NCBI RefSeq assembly: GCF_001439685.1
Contig: NZ_JYLH01000011.1
Span: forward strand, 1 to 64,000
Source of the DNA: Pseudomonas libanensis
GTDB lineage: Bacteria > Pseudomonadota > Gammaproteobacteria > Pseudomonadales > Pseudomonadaceae
DNA length: 64,000 nucleotides
Direction: 5' to 3'
Shown here: one piece after another, positions 9,219-17,765 of the stretch
Layout of the letters: each line of letters starts with the position of its first letter
How positions within the stretch are numbered: position 1 is the stretch's first letter
Position numbers and translations under genes: made by a program
Notes under the pieces: generated by a model
Told to the model about the DNA's origin: nothing
The model's input: the letters and a program-made list of their open reading frames with translations, nothing else
Database searches by the model: none

Positions 9219-10051
9219 CAGTGGAGTCCTCCTTCAATAACCACGCCGGTCTTGGCTGACGGATGATCGGTCGCGACCTGGTCAGTGCCGGCGTGTACGT
9301 AAAAAAAGTCGTCGTCCTGGTCCGGCCTGAGGCGGTTGTTGCTGACCTCGCCGGTCTCCAGTTGCTGCTTCACCGCCTGCAGGGCGTTGAGCAAGGCTCT
9401 GTCGCTGAACAGGCTGATCGCACGTGCCAGGCCATAGCCCAACTTGGCCATTGCCGGCTTGCATACCACCACCGCCTTGACCTGGGTTCCACGGCCGGCC
9501 GGGCCGGGGCTCAGCGAGACGGTGATGTCGTGCGCCCAGCGCGCGTCGCCTGGGGTTTTCCAATTCAGTACATGGCGATTCTGTGTATCGACCTGCACAA
9601 GCGCGCATTGCAGGCGCCGGCCGGCAGGCGCGCGGAGCTTCCAGAGCGCGGTGTCCGGGGTCAGTTGCTCGACACTGTCGACCCAGCGCAGCAACGGGCC
9701 GATGTTCCCGGGCCTGGCAATGAAGGCAGATACCTCATCCAATGGACGCAAGATCGTGATACTGCGTGTGATTGCCTCGCTGATCGGCCACTGGTGTTCG
9801 CTGCTGAATTGCGCTTCGTAGGGGGTAGGTGTCAACGCCTGCTTCAGGGCGCAGTGCCCGGCTGCACCGCGAAATACGCCGTAGGCGCCCGCCGCAATCT
9901 GGAGTGCACCGCTCAACCCGCCCTTGCGCCAGCCATGCAGCAAAAGGGCAGCGCCAGCCGCCAGCGAAAGCGTGCGTTCAGCCTTGTTCATCGTGCCGCT
10001 TCGGGGCGCGTCAGGAGGGGTGTGGGTCGATATCAGTGGCTGGTCAGTCAT
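9218..10051 (-). CDS. SRPBCC-domain membrane protein (cyclase/dehydrase type)
   Basis: A 277-residue protein of two parts. Residues about 20-75 contain paired short hydrophobic helices (LSLAAGAALLLHGWRKGG, LQIAAGAYGVFRGAAG), resembling the YgaP-type DUF2892 membrane module. Residues about 90-225 form a START/SRPBCC ligand-binding fold of the polyketide cyclase/dehydrase group (ITRSITILRPLDEVSAFIA, WKTPGDARWAHDITVSL). An acidic tail follows. Proteins with this layout commonly sit next to Zn-alcohol dehydrogenases, as here, where the stop overlaps the dehydrogenase ATG. The ligand is unknown. The N-terminal module resembles the separate small protein at 63116-63466. Confidence 0.8.
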   Translation of the reverse strand: MTDQPLISTHTPPDAPRSGTMNKAERTLSLAAGAALLLHGWRKGGLSGALQIAAGAYGVFRGAAGHCALKQALTPTPYEAQFSSEHQWPISEAITRSITILRPLDEVSAFIARPGNIGPLLRWVDSVEQLTPDTALWKLRAPAGRRLQCALVQVDTQNRHVLNWKTPGDARWAHDITVSLSPGPAGRGTQVKAVVVCKPAMAKLGYGLARAISLFSDRALLNALQAVKQQLETGEVSNNRLRPDQDDDFFYVHAGTDQVATDHPSAKTGVVIEGGLH

Positions 10052-10499
10052 GGTTCGATCCTCCGATGGATGTGTCTGCGATAGAAAAACCTGCGCAGTT
10101 TGAGTTCCACCGCATTTCAGAATTAGAGATGAAAGGTTCCCCGCCTTTGAAGTTCAAGTTACCCACTGCAGCATTCAGACGCTGCGAAATAAGCCGCCGT
10201 TGCGTATATAAGTGCGGCGCATCAGTCACCGGTTTGCCGAACAGCGTTACGGCCCTATGAACTGCTCGAAAAAAAGCCCGCACGGAGTGCGGGCAAGACA
10301 GGAGTTTTACCAGAGCCTGGAGGGAACAGACTCAATAGTAAGAAGCGATAAAGCGAAAACGGTTTTGTTTTTTTCATAAGGCGCCGACGAATGGTCTTAT
10401 CCCGAGAGGGCCGCAAGTGGGCGCAACAAAAAATACACATCAACAGGAAAAATCTGAACCTTCGCGCTCCTCAAATAACAAAAATCAGAAGGAGTGCAT
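10052..10499. other. 448-bp intergenic region with a minus-strand terminator
   Basis: Apart from the hairpin at 10269-10294 and the A+T-rich stretch to its right, which may be a small RNA gene, I see no supported protein-coding gene. It also contains the promoter regions of the divergent genes at 10051 (minus) and 10500 (plus). Confidence 0.4.
10269..10445 (-). ncRNA. candidate small RNA with intrinsic terminator
   Basis: On the minus strand an 8-bp perfect stem (GCCCGCAC at 10294-10287 with GTGCGGGC at 10283-10276, 3-base loop) is followed directly by a seven-T run, a textbook Rho-independent terminator. No convincing gene on that strand ends before it: the only frame, a 40-codon ORF starting at 10377, would read through the terminator itself. 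A short transcript starting somewhere in 10400-10500 would therefore be non-coding. The 5' end and identity are inferred; I do not recognise a named sRNA. Confidence 0.35.
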
Positions 10500-10769
10500 A
10501 TGAAAAATTCTTTATATATTATCGAGTACGAATACCATCATAAGCCGAGATCTTTCATCATAAGAGCTGAGGTTATGAATAATGCAGAGGCGTGGCATTG
10601 GGCATCTTGCGATGCTGGGATCGGTATAATTCCTCGGTCACGCCATGAAAAGGTCAAGCGGGTCAGCAAACCCCTTGCAGAACGCTACGGCTTGGAGAAT
10701 GTCAAATGGCGTCCTTCTAGCAGTATTCCGTTTATTGCACAGCCCTATGTACCACCGCCACCCGAATGA
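10500..10769 (+). CDS. small conserved protein, DUF6555-like
   Basis: An 89-residue protein beginning MKNSLYIIEYEYHHKPRSF, with the segment AEAWHWASCDAGIGIIPR and a proline-rich end (QPYVPPPPE). The ATG at 10500 has an excellent ribosome-binding site (AGAAGGAG), so it is preferred over the GTG six bases earlier. The pattern resembles a Pseudomonas-restricted domain of unknown function that I recall as DUF6555; that label is from memory. There is no signal peptide or membrane segment. The base composition is A+T-richer than that of neighbouring large genes, as is common for small accessory genes in this genus. Confidence 0.7.
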   Translation: MKNSLYIIEYEYHHKPRSFIIRAEVMNNAEAWHWASCDAGIGIIPRSRHEKVKRVSKPLAERYGLENVKWRPSSSIPFIAQPYVPPPPE

Positions 10770-10816
10770 GTATGGTTTTTAACAATTATGTTCATTTAAA
10801 TATGTGCTGGCTTAAG

Positions 10817-11032
10817 TTAAGTCTTACTGTTTTTTCGACGTTCCCGCAGCATGCATAACTTGAGGGCGCTGCGCTGAAGTGCGTCCATCATCAAGTCCGC
10901 CAGATACTGTTGCCTGCATTGCGGGCAGAGCATCTCAGCGGCTGTCGACACCAGATAGGAGGGTTCGTCCGTCGTCGGCTCCAAAGGCTGTTTGCATTGG
11001 ACGCACTGGCCGTTCGCTTGTAGACCAGACAT
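10817..11032 (-). CDS. small zinc-ribbon-like protein
   Basis: A 71-residue protein with two CxxC pairs (CVQC at residues 10-13 and CPQC at 36-39) arranged like a rubredoxin-type zinc ribbon, followed by a basic C-terminal helix (LCMLRERRKNSKT). GGGAGG lies 8 bases before the ATG. A regulatory or stress role is common for such proteins, but nothing here names one. It is convergent with the gene at 10500, only 47 bases away. Confidence 0.65.
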   Translation of the reverse strand: MSGLQANGQCVQCKQPLEPTTDEPSYLVSTAAEMLCPQCRQQYLADLMMDALQRSALKLCMLRERRKNSKT

Positions 11033-11228
11033 CTTCGATTCCTCCCTGAATTAAAAACTCACTCACAATCCATGATGAGGTGAATGATTTCAACAAAAAA
11101 AAGGAAGAGTTTCAAACAAGCGATTAATTGATATCAAAGCGCCAATATTGGAGTTTCAAAGGGAAGGCGTGCGGAAAACTGTCGGCACGTGTCACAACGG
11201 ACGCGTCCGCACGCCTGATCTGGTCTGC

Positions 11229-11468
11229 TCAAGCTTCGAGCTTTTTGCCGCGTGCTTTTCGCGTTGTGGATGAGGGTGCCGCCTGGCGTTTTGATTGGAC
11301 CGATACAGGCTGAGTAACATTGTTTTCGATCGAGCCCGAAGAGCTATCTCTTTGCCCGGGCGTCAGTTCTTCCCTGGCTTGCAGCCAATGCACAAAATCC
11401 TGACCGTCAGGCTTACCTTGCTGCTCCCAAATACGGTAGGCGGTGAGTCGAATCGTTTCTTCGTCCAT
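11229..11468 (-). CDS. DUF2934 family small protein
   Basis: A 79-residue protein whose first half, IRLTAYRIWEQQGKPDG followed by HWLQA, is the DUF2934 signature. The second half is a Ser/Thr/Lys-rich basic tail ending RKARGKKLEA. The function is unknown; family members often lie in stress-response gene groups, as here beside the ClpP-like and KGG genes. The RBS (AGGAG before ATG) is good. It ends in the sequence upstream of the gene at 11032 and is separated from the ClpP-like gene by 24 bases on the same strand, so the two may be co-transcribed. Confidence 0.72.
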   Translation of the reverse strand: MDEETIRLTAYRIWEQQGKPDGQDFVHWLQAREELTPGQRDSSSGSIENNVTQPVSVQSKRQAAPSSTTRKARGKKLEA

Positions 11469-11492
11469 CGTGGTGCTCCTGTTCCAAAAGCG

Positions 11493-12044
11493 TTAGGAGT
11501 GAATGAAGCTGCTTACAAACTCAGCCTTGATGACCGGTAGTTCGATCCCATGGATCAAGCCGGCTGTCATGGCTTGTTGCGGGTCGAGAATGCGCGGCGC
11601 CGCGATCAGGTACTTTTCTGTTTCGAGTTTTTCCCCTGCATCCTGGGTACGCTCTTCGACGATGCGTGCATACAACTGCAAGTCGTAGTCAAGGCTCATG
11701 GCGTATTCGGACATGCGCGAATGGTCGACGGCGCCTTGCACATGCCAATGAAACGGATGAAACAGAAATTTACTGTGCTTGCACGCCGTCCTGCGCTCAC
11801 CGGCCAGAAAGATGATATTGCCCATCGACTCCACGGTGCCCAGGTTGTGGGTGTGCACCGAGATCGGCAGCGCCAGCAGGAAGTTGTACATGGTAAAGCC
11901 GTAGCTGCATTCGCCGCCCATAGTGGCGATGTTCACTACCAGACCCGAAGCCTCTTGCTGAACGGCCAACGAGGCTTTTTCAATGAGTTGGCTGCAGGTA
12001 GAGGCTGTGACCGGCCCGGTAAAGTTAATGACGTGTAAAGGCAT
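11493..12044 (-). CDS. ClpP/crotonase-fold serine protease-like protein
   Basis: A 183-residue ClpP-class protein. The fold is marked by the N-terminal strand HVINFTGPVT, the GG loop (IATMGGECSYG), the nucleophile in VESMGNIIFLAG (Ser73) and the general base His96 in FLFHPFHWH, with spacing close to that of ClpP (Ser97/His122). At the position of the catalytic Asp I see PRILDPQQA, so the third member of the triad is uncertain. It is not the housekeeping ClpP: there is no clpX beside it and the sequence is divergent. Orphan ClpP-like proteins of this type may be stress proteases or head-maturation-like enzymes. The RBS GGAGG precedes the ATG. Confidence 0.75.
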   Translation of the reverse strand: MPLHVINFTGPVTASTCSQLIEKASLAVQQEASGLVVNIATMGGECSYGFTMYNFLLALPISVHTHNLGTVESMGNIIFLAGERRTACKHSKFLFHPFHWHVQGAVDHSRMSEYAMSLDYDLQLYARIVEERTQDAGEKLETEKYLIAAPRILDPQQAMTAGLIHGIELPVIKAEFVSSFIHS

Positions 12045-12064
12045 GATGTCCTCCGTCCATCAAG

Positions 12065-12087
12065 GCAGGGGAGCATGGCTCCCCTGC
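12065..12087 (-). terminator. hairpin terminator of KGG gene 1
   Basis: A perfect 10-bp stem (12065-12074 with 12078-12087, 3-base loop) directly after the stop of the KGG gene at 12098. The matching position after the second KGG gene carries a comparable hairpin. Confidence 0.65.
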
Positions 12088-12097
12088 ATCAAGCGCA

Positions 12098-12382
12098 TTA
12101 ACCGTTGCGTCCGCCACCATGGCTGTTCTGGCCGCCTTTACGGCCAGCTTCCGAGGCTTTCTCACGGTCGTTGGCAAAGTTGCCGCCACTGTTCTGACCG
12201 CCTTTGCTACCGGCTTCGGCGGCGCGCTCGGGATCATTCTTGAAATTGCCGCCGCTGTTTTGGCCACCCTTGCTCCCGATCTCCTGATAGAACTCTTTGT
12301 CATGGGAAGCCGAAGTTGCCTCGCCACCTTTCTTACCGGCTTCATTGACGCTCATTTGATTTTGCTTGTCGTTAGTAGTCAT
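12098..12382 (-). CDS. KGG-repeat stress protein 1
   Basis: A 94-residue, highly hydrophilic, Gly/Lys/Asn-rich protein with three tandem copies of the 'stress-induced bacterial acidophilic repeat' (KGG). Each reads roughly xxEAGxKGGQNSGGNFxND, and the protein ends SHGGGRNG. Such proteins are small, disordered or histone-like and are typically induced in stationary phase or osmotic stress. The first methionine, in MTTNDKQNQMSVNEAG, has a GAG-type RBS. The nearly identical repeat unit NDREKASEAGRKGGQNSHGGG is shared with the second KGG gene 0.6 kb away, which indicates a local duplication. Confidence 0.85.
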   Translation of the reverse strand: MTTNDKQNQMSVNEAGKKGGEATSASHDKEFYQEIGSKGGQNSGGNFKNDPERAAEAGSKGGQNSGGNFANDREKASEAGRKGGQNSHGGGRNG

Positions 12383-12713
12383 TTCGGTAATCTCGTCGTT
12401 ATGTCAGTGATATATCTTTAATCTCGATCTACAGGCACTTAAATACTGATGGTTGCTCAGGTTACAAATGCCTTTCGCACAGCGGTGGTGTTTGCGACGC
12501 GTTGACAGTCGCTTCAGCCAGTTCGACGACGCGCTGATGTTCGTAACACGGTAACGTGTTCGAGCGCAGGCTTGCCCCCGCTTCAATTCGCACTTGCGTG
12601 CTCGGCCTGTGATGTAAAACGCTTCGTTGATAGTCTGCTGATGGACGCATGCTTAGTTCTCCTTTGCTAGTAAGAGAAGGGGCAGCATTGCTGCCCCCTT
12701 GTGCCCACTGTTA
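12383..12713. other. intergenic region between the two KGG genes
   Basis: About 330 bases without a supported gene. Apart from the hairpin at 12679-12697 I see only the presumed promoter of KGG gene 1 on the minus strand. Confidence 0.4.
12679..12697 (-). terminator. hairpin terminator of KGG gene 2
   Basis: Perfect 8-bp stem GGGGCAGC/GCTGCCCC with a 3-base loop, 17 bases past the stop of the second KGG gene and followed on the minus strand by a pyrimidine-rich tract. Confidence 0.65.
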
Positions 12714-12887
12714 CTACTTGCGGCCGCCGCCATGGCTATTCTGGCCACCTTTACGGCCAGCTTCCGAAGCCTTTTCACGGTCATTGGCAAAGTTGCCGCC
12801 AGATGCCTGGCCGCCTTTCTTTCCCGCCTCGGACGCTTTTTCGTGATCGTTGGCGAAATTACCTGGGTTTTTATTACTGGTCGTCAT
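12714..12887 (-). CDS. KGG-repeat stress protein 2
   Basis: A 57-residue KGG protein with two repeats (NFANDHEKASEAGKKGGQ and NFANDREKASEAGRKGGQ) and the same SHGGGR ending as its neighbour. I chose the ATG at 12887, giving MTTSNKNPGNFAND, because TTGGAG stands at the right distance upstream. The longer frame from 12944 would add an unrelated 19-residue leader. The protein is paralogous to KGG gene 1 with one repeat fewer, and the two lie in the same orientation, each with its own terminator. Confidence 0.82.
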   Translation of the reverse strand: MTTSNKNPGNFANDHEKASEAGKKGGQASGGNFANDREKASEAGRKGGQNSHGGGRK

Positions 12888-13360
12888 AATGCTACTCCAA
12901 CTGTAATTGAGGTTTCGCTTACGCCCGTTTATTGCAACGGACATAGTTTCCGATAAGGGCGGCCGTCGAAATGTTTCGAGATTTTTTGAAAAGGACGATG
13001 AACGGTCTTTGGCTGAAGAAACTTGTACAGCTACGCGGTGTTTGCGCCGCTTCGTATAAGTTTTTACTCTAGGAGGGGCGGCAGTGATGTTAAATTAATG
13101 GCGTTGGTTGCCGCTTCGCTTAGTGTTGAAAATACTTTAACCAAAGACTCTTGTACGGTTCGAGTACTGAACTTACATCACGGAATTTTGGCTGCTGTAT
13201 GCCAAGTATATAGGTGACATCTAACCAATATCCGGTAGATGCCTGGCACCGACGGCTCTTGAGCAATGGCGCTTCTGATGATTGGTCGTCCATCTGCAGA
13301 GCAAGCCCCCGCTCCTTGAGCGGAACGGGAAATCCCCTTATCCCTACCGAGAAGTCCCAA
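12888..13360. other. 473-bp intergenic region
   Basis: The stretch is relatively A+T-rich. It presumably carries the promoter of KGG gene 2 and the 3' region of the large kinase gene. A 92-codon frame on the minus strand (13120-13398) overlaps the kinase 3' end, has no recognisable RBS and resembles nothing I know, so I do not call it. Confidence 0.35.
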
Positions 13361-16300
13361 CTAACGACGTAAACAACACAATTTTTCGATAAGACCAATC
13401 AACGATTCGTGGGCGACCGGTTTGCTCAAATGGGTGGTGAAGCCCGACTCAGCCGCCTTTTTCTGGTCACTGCCGGCCCCGTAACCTGTGAGGGCGATGG
13501 CGGGGACCTGGCGCAGATGACCTATCGTGCGCAGTTTCTGCATCAGCTCATGGCCATTCATTTTCGGCATGCCAATGTCCGAAATGATCAAGTCATACTG
13601 TGCATCGCGGGCTGTTTCCAGCGCAGTCTGCGGGTCATTGAAGGCGTTAACCTGAGCGCCCTCCATCTCCAGCAACAAGTTCAGCACTTCAAGCACCTCG
13701 GCAGAGTCATCCACCAGCAACACCTTGACGCCATGGAGGCGTTCATTATCGTCCTGCTCAGCGTCAGTAAGTGGCAGATGATCCTGTTGTTCGCACAGCG
13801 GCAGCCATATCGAGAAGGTGCAGCCAAAACCCAGCCCCCTGGAATGAACACTGACGGAGCCTTCGTGAGCTTCCACCAGTTGGCGTACCAAGGACAAGCC
13901 TATGCCAAGGCCCTCGCGTTGATGCGTCTGATGCTGGTTTTCTGCCTGCCCGAACAGATCAAAGATCTTCTCCAGGCTGTCATCTGCCAGGCCGATGCCA
14001 CTGTCGATCACGTCCAACTGGGCGCGCCCCTCCGAGCGGCTCAGTACCAACTGCACCTGACCGCCCTCCGGGGTGAATTTCAGGGCGTTGTTGACCAGGT
14101 TCCAGATCACTTGCTCAATGCGCGTTGGGTCGGCGTCGACGATCAGTGGTGCAGGATCCGAAGGCATGTGCAGCGTCACCTGACGACGATGCCCGTCGGC
14201 GAGCACTACGCCATGGATCTCCCTCAGCGTGCGAATCAGATCAACCCGTTGTCTTTTCAGCTTGAGCTTGCCCGTGCGCACCCGGGCGACATCCAGCAGG
14301 TCGTCAATAATCCGCGCCTGGCTGGACACAGCCTCGCAGATCGTATTCACGGCTTTGATCGCTGGGCCCGCCGCCTTGGTAGCGGGCAAGCGACGCAGTA
14401 ACTCCGCGTTCAGTTGGATCAGGTTCAGTGGATGTTTGAGTTCGTGCGACATCACGGCGAAAAACTCGTCCTTGAGATGGCTCTTCGTCTGGGTTTCCAT
14501 CAGGCGCTGGCTCTGCTCATCCTGGGTGCGTTTGTGGCCGGTCAGGTCGCGGGCGATCTTGACGTAGCCCTGCAAGCTGTCGCTCTTGAGCTGCGTGATC
14601 TCACCGCTGCAATAGAACCGACTACCATCCTTGCGCACATGCCAGCGCTCATCTTCACCGCGACCATGTTCGCGGGCTGCGCGCAGTTCGCTCTCCGGCA
14701 CGCCGGAGGAGCGGTCCTCCGGTGAAAAAATCAAGTCGTAATAAGCACCCAGCACTTCGTCCTTGGTGTAGCCGAAGATCAGTTCTGCACCCGTGTTCCA
14801 ATCGGAGATGGCGCCGTGGTCATCAAGGATGATGATTGCAAAGTCATGGGTACTCTCGGCCACCAGACGCATGCGCTCTTCGCCCAGGCGCAGCTCTTCC
14901 TCGGCCTGGCGCCGCTTGGTGATATCGATGAAGGTCAGCACCGTGCCATCGATGTGATCCTCGTTGGAGCGGTAGGGTAGCAACCGTGCGATGTACCAGC
15001 GGTTGTCCTTACTGCTGATTTCCCGCTCGATCATGCTGAGTGACTCAAACACCGTCGTAGCGTCTTCGGTGATTGCCGGGTAATCCAGGCGGTGGGTGAT
15101 GTCCATCAACGAGCGTCCAGTGTCCACCGGGAGCATGTTGAAAATATCGGTGGCGCGTGGCGTGAACCACCGGATGCGCATATTGCGGTCGACGAATACG
15201 GTGGCGATGTCGGTGGAGGCGATCAGGTTGGTCAGGTAGTCATTGATCTTGTCTGTCTCTTCTACCTTGGTTTTGAGTTCATAGTTGACGGTCAACAGCT
15301 CTTCATTGATCGACTGCAGCTCTTCCTTGCTGGTTTCCAGCTCCTCGGTGGCCGAGCGCAACTCTTCGTTGACCGCCTGCATTTCTTCGTTGGAGGCCTT
15401 GAGCTCTTCGCTTGAGACTTCCGATTGTTCGATGGTGTCCTGCAAGTGCAGCTTGGTGCGTTGCAGCTCGCGCTCCAGGTTGCGCAGGATGGCGTTCTCA
15501 GCATGGCTGACAAGCGTGGTATCGGCCTGTTGTGGATCGATTTCGCTTTCCTGGAAGATCACCAGCACGTAGTCGCTTTCGGTTGCGTCATCGCGATAGG
15601 GGCAGGCGGTAATATCCACCATGAACGGACGCTGCTCGCGCTGGACGCGTACCTTGCGGGAGGTCACAGGCATATTCGATTGCTGGACCTGAAAGAGTGT
15701 GGTGCGGATGTCGAGGCGCAGGTCGGGATGAACCAGGGCCAACAGATTGTGGGTGACTTCCCCGGCGACATAGCGCAGGAACCGCCCGGCACCTTCGCTC
15801 ATGTGCAGGATGTCGGCGTGGATATCGACGATCACGCTGGGCGGCGCGGCTTTTTCCAGGGCGCGCAGATGGATATTCGCGAACGAAACTTTGCTGGGCG
15901 CCGTGATCTCAGTCGTAATCGACGCGGAGCTGGGGCGCAAATAGCCGCCTCGCGGCATGGTTGGCGCGCGGCGCATCGCCGAGGAGCCGGCACGCACTCG
16001 AAAAATGCGGTTTCGTTTGTCTACCGGCACAAACAGGTCCAGGCAGCCGTCGGCCGATTCTGAGGAACCGAGAAACAGATAGCCGCCGGGGCGCAGCGCA
16101 AAGTGGAACATCTGCAGGATGTCGCGCTGCACATCGCGGTCCAGGTAGATCAACAGGTTGCGGCACACGATCAGGTCGATCTGCGAGAACGGCGGATCAG
16201 CCAGCAAGCTGTGTTTGGCGAACAAGACCTTTTCGCGGATTTCCTTGCGCACCCGATAATGCTGGTTTTTCTCTTTGGTAAAGTACTGGCGCAGGCGCGG

Positions 16301-17506
16301 CGGCGGTACGTCGGTGATGATCGCCTCGGGATACACACCGTTACGGCCGCGGGTGATTGCGCGCTCGTCAATATCAGTGGCAAACACCTGCATCTTCGCG
16401 CCGCTGGCGTCCAGCGCCAACTGCTCGGCCACCAACATCGCGAGGCTGTAGGCCTCTTCGCCAGTGGAGCAGCCGGCTGACCAGATACGCACCTCCTCAC
16501 GGTGCGGCACGCTGTCTTCGAGTGACTTCACCAGATTAGGTATCACGTCACGTTCAAGCGCTTCAAAGGCCTCGCGGTCGCGGAAGAAGTTGGTCACGCC
16601 GATCAGCATGTCACCGAGTAAGGCCTTGGTTTCTTCCGGATGTAGCTGGAGGAAGTTGTAATAGGCCGCCAGGTCCGGCTGCGCGGTCACTTGCAAGCGC
16701 CGCTCGATACGGCGCAACACCGTGGCCCGCTTGTAATGCTTAAAGTCGTACCCGGTACTGGCCCGTAGTTGGATCAGGATATCCAGCAACAACTGCTCCG
16801 CCATTGCAGCATCGCGCTCGGTTGTGGGTGCAATGGTGTTGATCTCAGGGTCATTGGCGGTGGGCAGGATGATTGATTGGGCGTTGCGCCACAGCTCAAG
16901 CAGTTTTTGCGGCATTTCCACCACAGGAAGTATCAGGTCAACCATCTGGGTTTCCATCGCCGCAAGGGGCATGCCGTCAAATTCTGCATCTTGCGGTGTT
17001 TGCACCAAGGTAACGCCGCCTTGCTCTTTTATCCGAGAAAGGCCCACCGCGCCGTCTGAGCCGGTCCCAGACAGAATCAGGCAAAACGCTCGCTCTTTAT
17101 GCGCGTCTGCCAAATCCCGAAAGAACAGGTCGATGGCTATGTGCGAGCCGCCCTCGCGGGTTGATGGGGACACCGCTAAATAGCCGTCATTCATCTTCAA
17201 ATGGTGGGCCGGTGAGATGACATACACATGATTCTTTTCGATGGGCGTCGTGCTATTGACCTGTGACACCGGTATTCGCGTCGACTCCTGAATAATTTTG
17301 TCCGCCACGCTTTGATGATCGGGGGACAGGTGCAGGATCACTACAAATGCCATGCCGCAGTCTTTGGGCATGTGCTCAAAAAACGCCTTTACTGCTTGCA
17401 GCCCGCCCGCCGACGCGCCGATACCCACCACCGGAAAGTCCAAATTGCTGGGGATCAGATCCTTGCGTTGCGGAACGTTAGGGGACCGCGGGGGGGCAGA
17501 CTTCAT
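13361..17506 (-). CDS. CheB-CheR-PAS-histidine kinase-receiver hybrid protein
   Basis: A 1381-residue cytoplasmic signalling protein. In order: CheB methylesterase (about 24-205; triad S32 in GIGASAGG, H59 in VILHLS, D151 in SGTGSDGA), CheR methyltransferase (about 225-490; WSAGCSTGEEAYS, CRNLLIYLD), a long coiled coil of NEE/LEE heptads (about 640-730), two PAS domains (the first with RWFTPRATDIFN, the second with DWNTGAELIFGY), HisKA (H1021 in VMSHELKHP), HATPase (NLVNNALKF, DSGIGL, GLGIGLSLV) and a receiver (from about 1259; Asp1310 in IISDIGMP). The ATG at 17506 with AAGG upstream is preferred over a TTG three codons earlier. No MCP or che genes lie nearby, so the CheB/CheR part probably acts on targets elsewhere or regulates the kinase itself. 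All catalytic residues that I can see are intact. Confidence 0.93.
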   Translation of the reverse strand: MKSAPPRSPNVPQRKDLIPSNLDFPVVGIGASAGGLQAVKAFFEHMPKDCGMAFVVILHLSPDHQSVADKIIQESTRIPVSQVNSTTPIEKNHVYVISPAHHLKMNDGYLAVSPSTREGGSHIAIDLFFRDLADAHKERAFCLILSGTGSDGAVGLSRIKEQGGVTLVQTPQDAEFDGMPLAAMETQMVDLILPVVEMPQKLLELWRNAQSIILPTANDPEINTIAPTTERDAAMAEQLLLDILIQLRASTGYDFKHYKRATVLRRIERRLQVTAQPDLAAYYNFLQLHPEETKALLGDMLIGVTNFFRDREAFEALERDVIPNLVKSLEDSVPHREEVRIWSAGCSTGEEAYSLAMLVAEQLALDASGAKMQVFATDIDERAITRGRNGVYPEAIITDVPPPRLRQYFTKEKNQHYRVRKEIREKVLFAKHSLLADPPFSQIDLIVCRNLLIYLDRDVQRDILQMFHFALRPGGYLFLGSSESADGCLDLFVPVDKRNRIFRVRAGSSAMRRAPTMPRGGYLRPSSASITTEITAPSKVSFANIHLRALEKAAPPSVIVDIHADILHMSEGAGRFLRYVAGEVTHNLLALVHPDLRLDIRTTLFQVQQSNMPVTSRKVRVQREQRPFMVDITACPYRDDATESDYVLVIFQESEIDPQQADTTLVSHAENAILRNLERELQRTKLHLQDTIEQSEVSSEELKASNEEMQAVNEELRSATEELETSKEELQSINEELLTVNYELKTKVEETDKINDYLTNLIASTDIATVFVDRNMRIRWFTPRATDIFNMLPVDTGRSLMDITHRLDYPAITEDATTVFESLSMIEREISSKDNRWYIARLLPYRSNEDHIDGTVLTFIDITKRRQAEEELRLGEERMRLVAESTHDFAIIILDDHGAISDWNTGAELIFGYTKDEVLGAYYDLIFSPEDRSSGVPESELRAAREHGRGEDERWHVRKDGSRFYCSGEITQLKSDSLQGYVKIARDLTGHKRTQDEQSQRLMETQTKSHLKDEFFAVMSHELKHPLNLIQLNAELLRRLPATKAAGPAIKAVNTICEAVSSQARIIDDLLDVARVRTGKLKLKRQRVDLIRTLREIHGVVLADGHRRQVTLHMPSDPAPLIVDADPTRIEQVIWNLVNNALKFTPEGGQVQLVLSRSEGRAQLDVIDSGIGLADDSLEKIFDLFGQAENQHQTHQREGLGIGLSLVRQLVEAHEGSVSVHSRGLGFGCTFSIWLPLCEQQDHLPLTDAEQDDNERLHGVKVLLVDDSAEVLEVLNLLLEMEGAQVNAFNDPQTALETARDAQYDLIISDIGMPKMNGHELMQKLRTIGHLRQVPAIALTGYGAGSDQKKAAESGFTTHLSKPVAHESLIGLIEKLCCLRR

Positions 17507-17765
17507 AAATACCAACCTTGGTTAACTGCGCACGAGAAGAGCGTGGAGGGAACAACTAAAGCGAGGGCGAGGGCTGAACCGAAAGTGAAATATAGCCGAA
17601 AACCTGCAAACTGAAGAATGCCTCGAATCAGACGAATGCCTCGAACGTCGCTCACCCTACAATCCTTTACCTTCCGGTTGAGACACGCAACCTTCAGAAG
17701 GTTTATTCAGACTGACCAATGGCACTGCTGCGCCTGAACGGTTATCTGATTTTTCCAAAATCCGC

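Noticed and set aside
10255..10377. 40-codon minus-strand frame starting MKKTKPFSLYRFLLL
   Set aside because: It resembles a signal peptide, but the second half is encoded by the terminator hairpin itself, so it is unlikely to be a protein gene; the region is listed as an sRNA candidate instead.
13120..13398. 92-codon frame on the minus strand after the large hybrid kinase
   Set aside because: It overlaps the kinase end, has no ribosome-binding site and shows no recognisable features.
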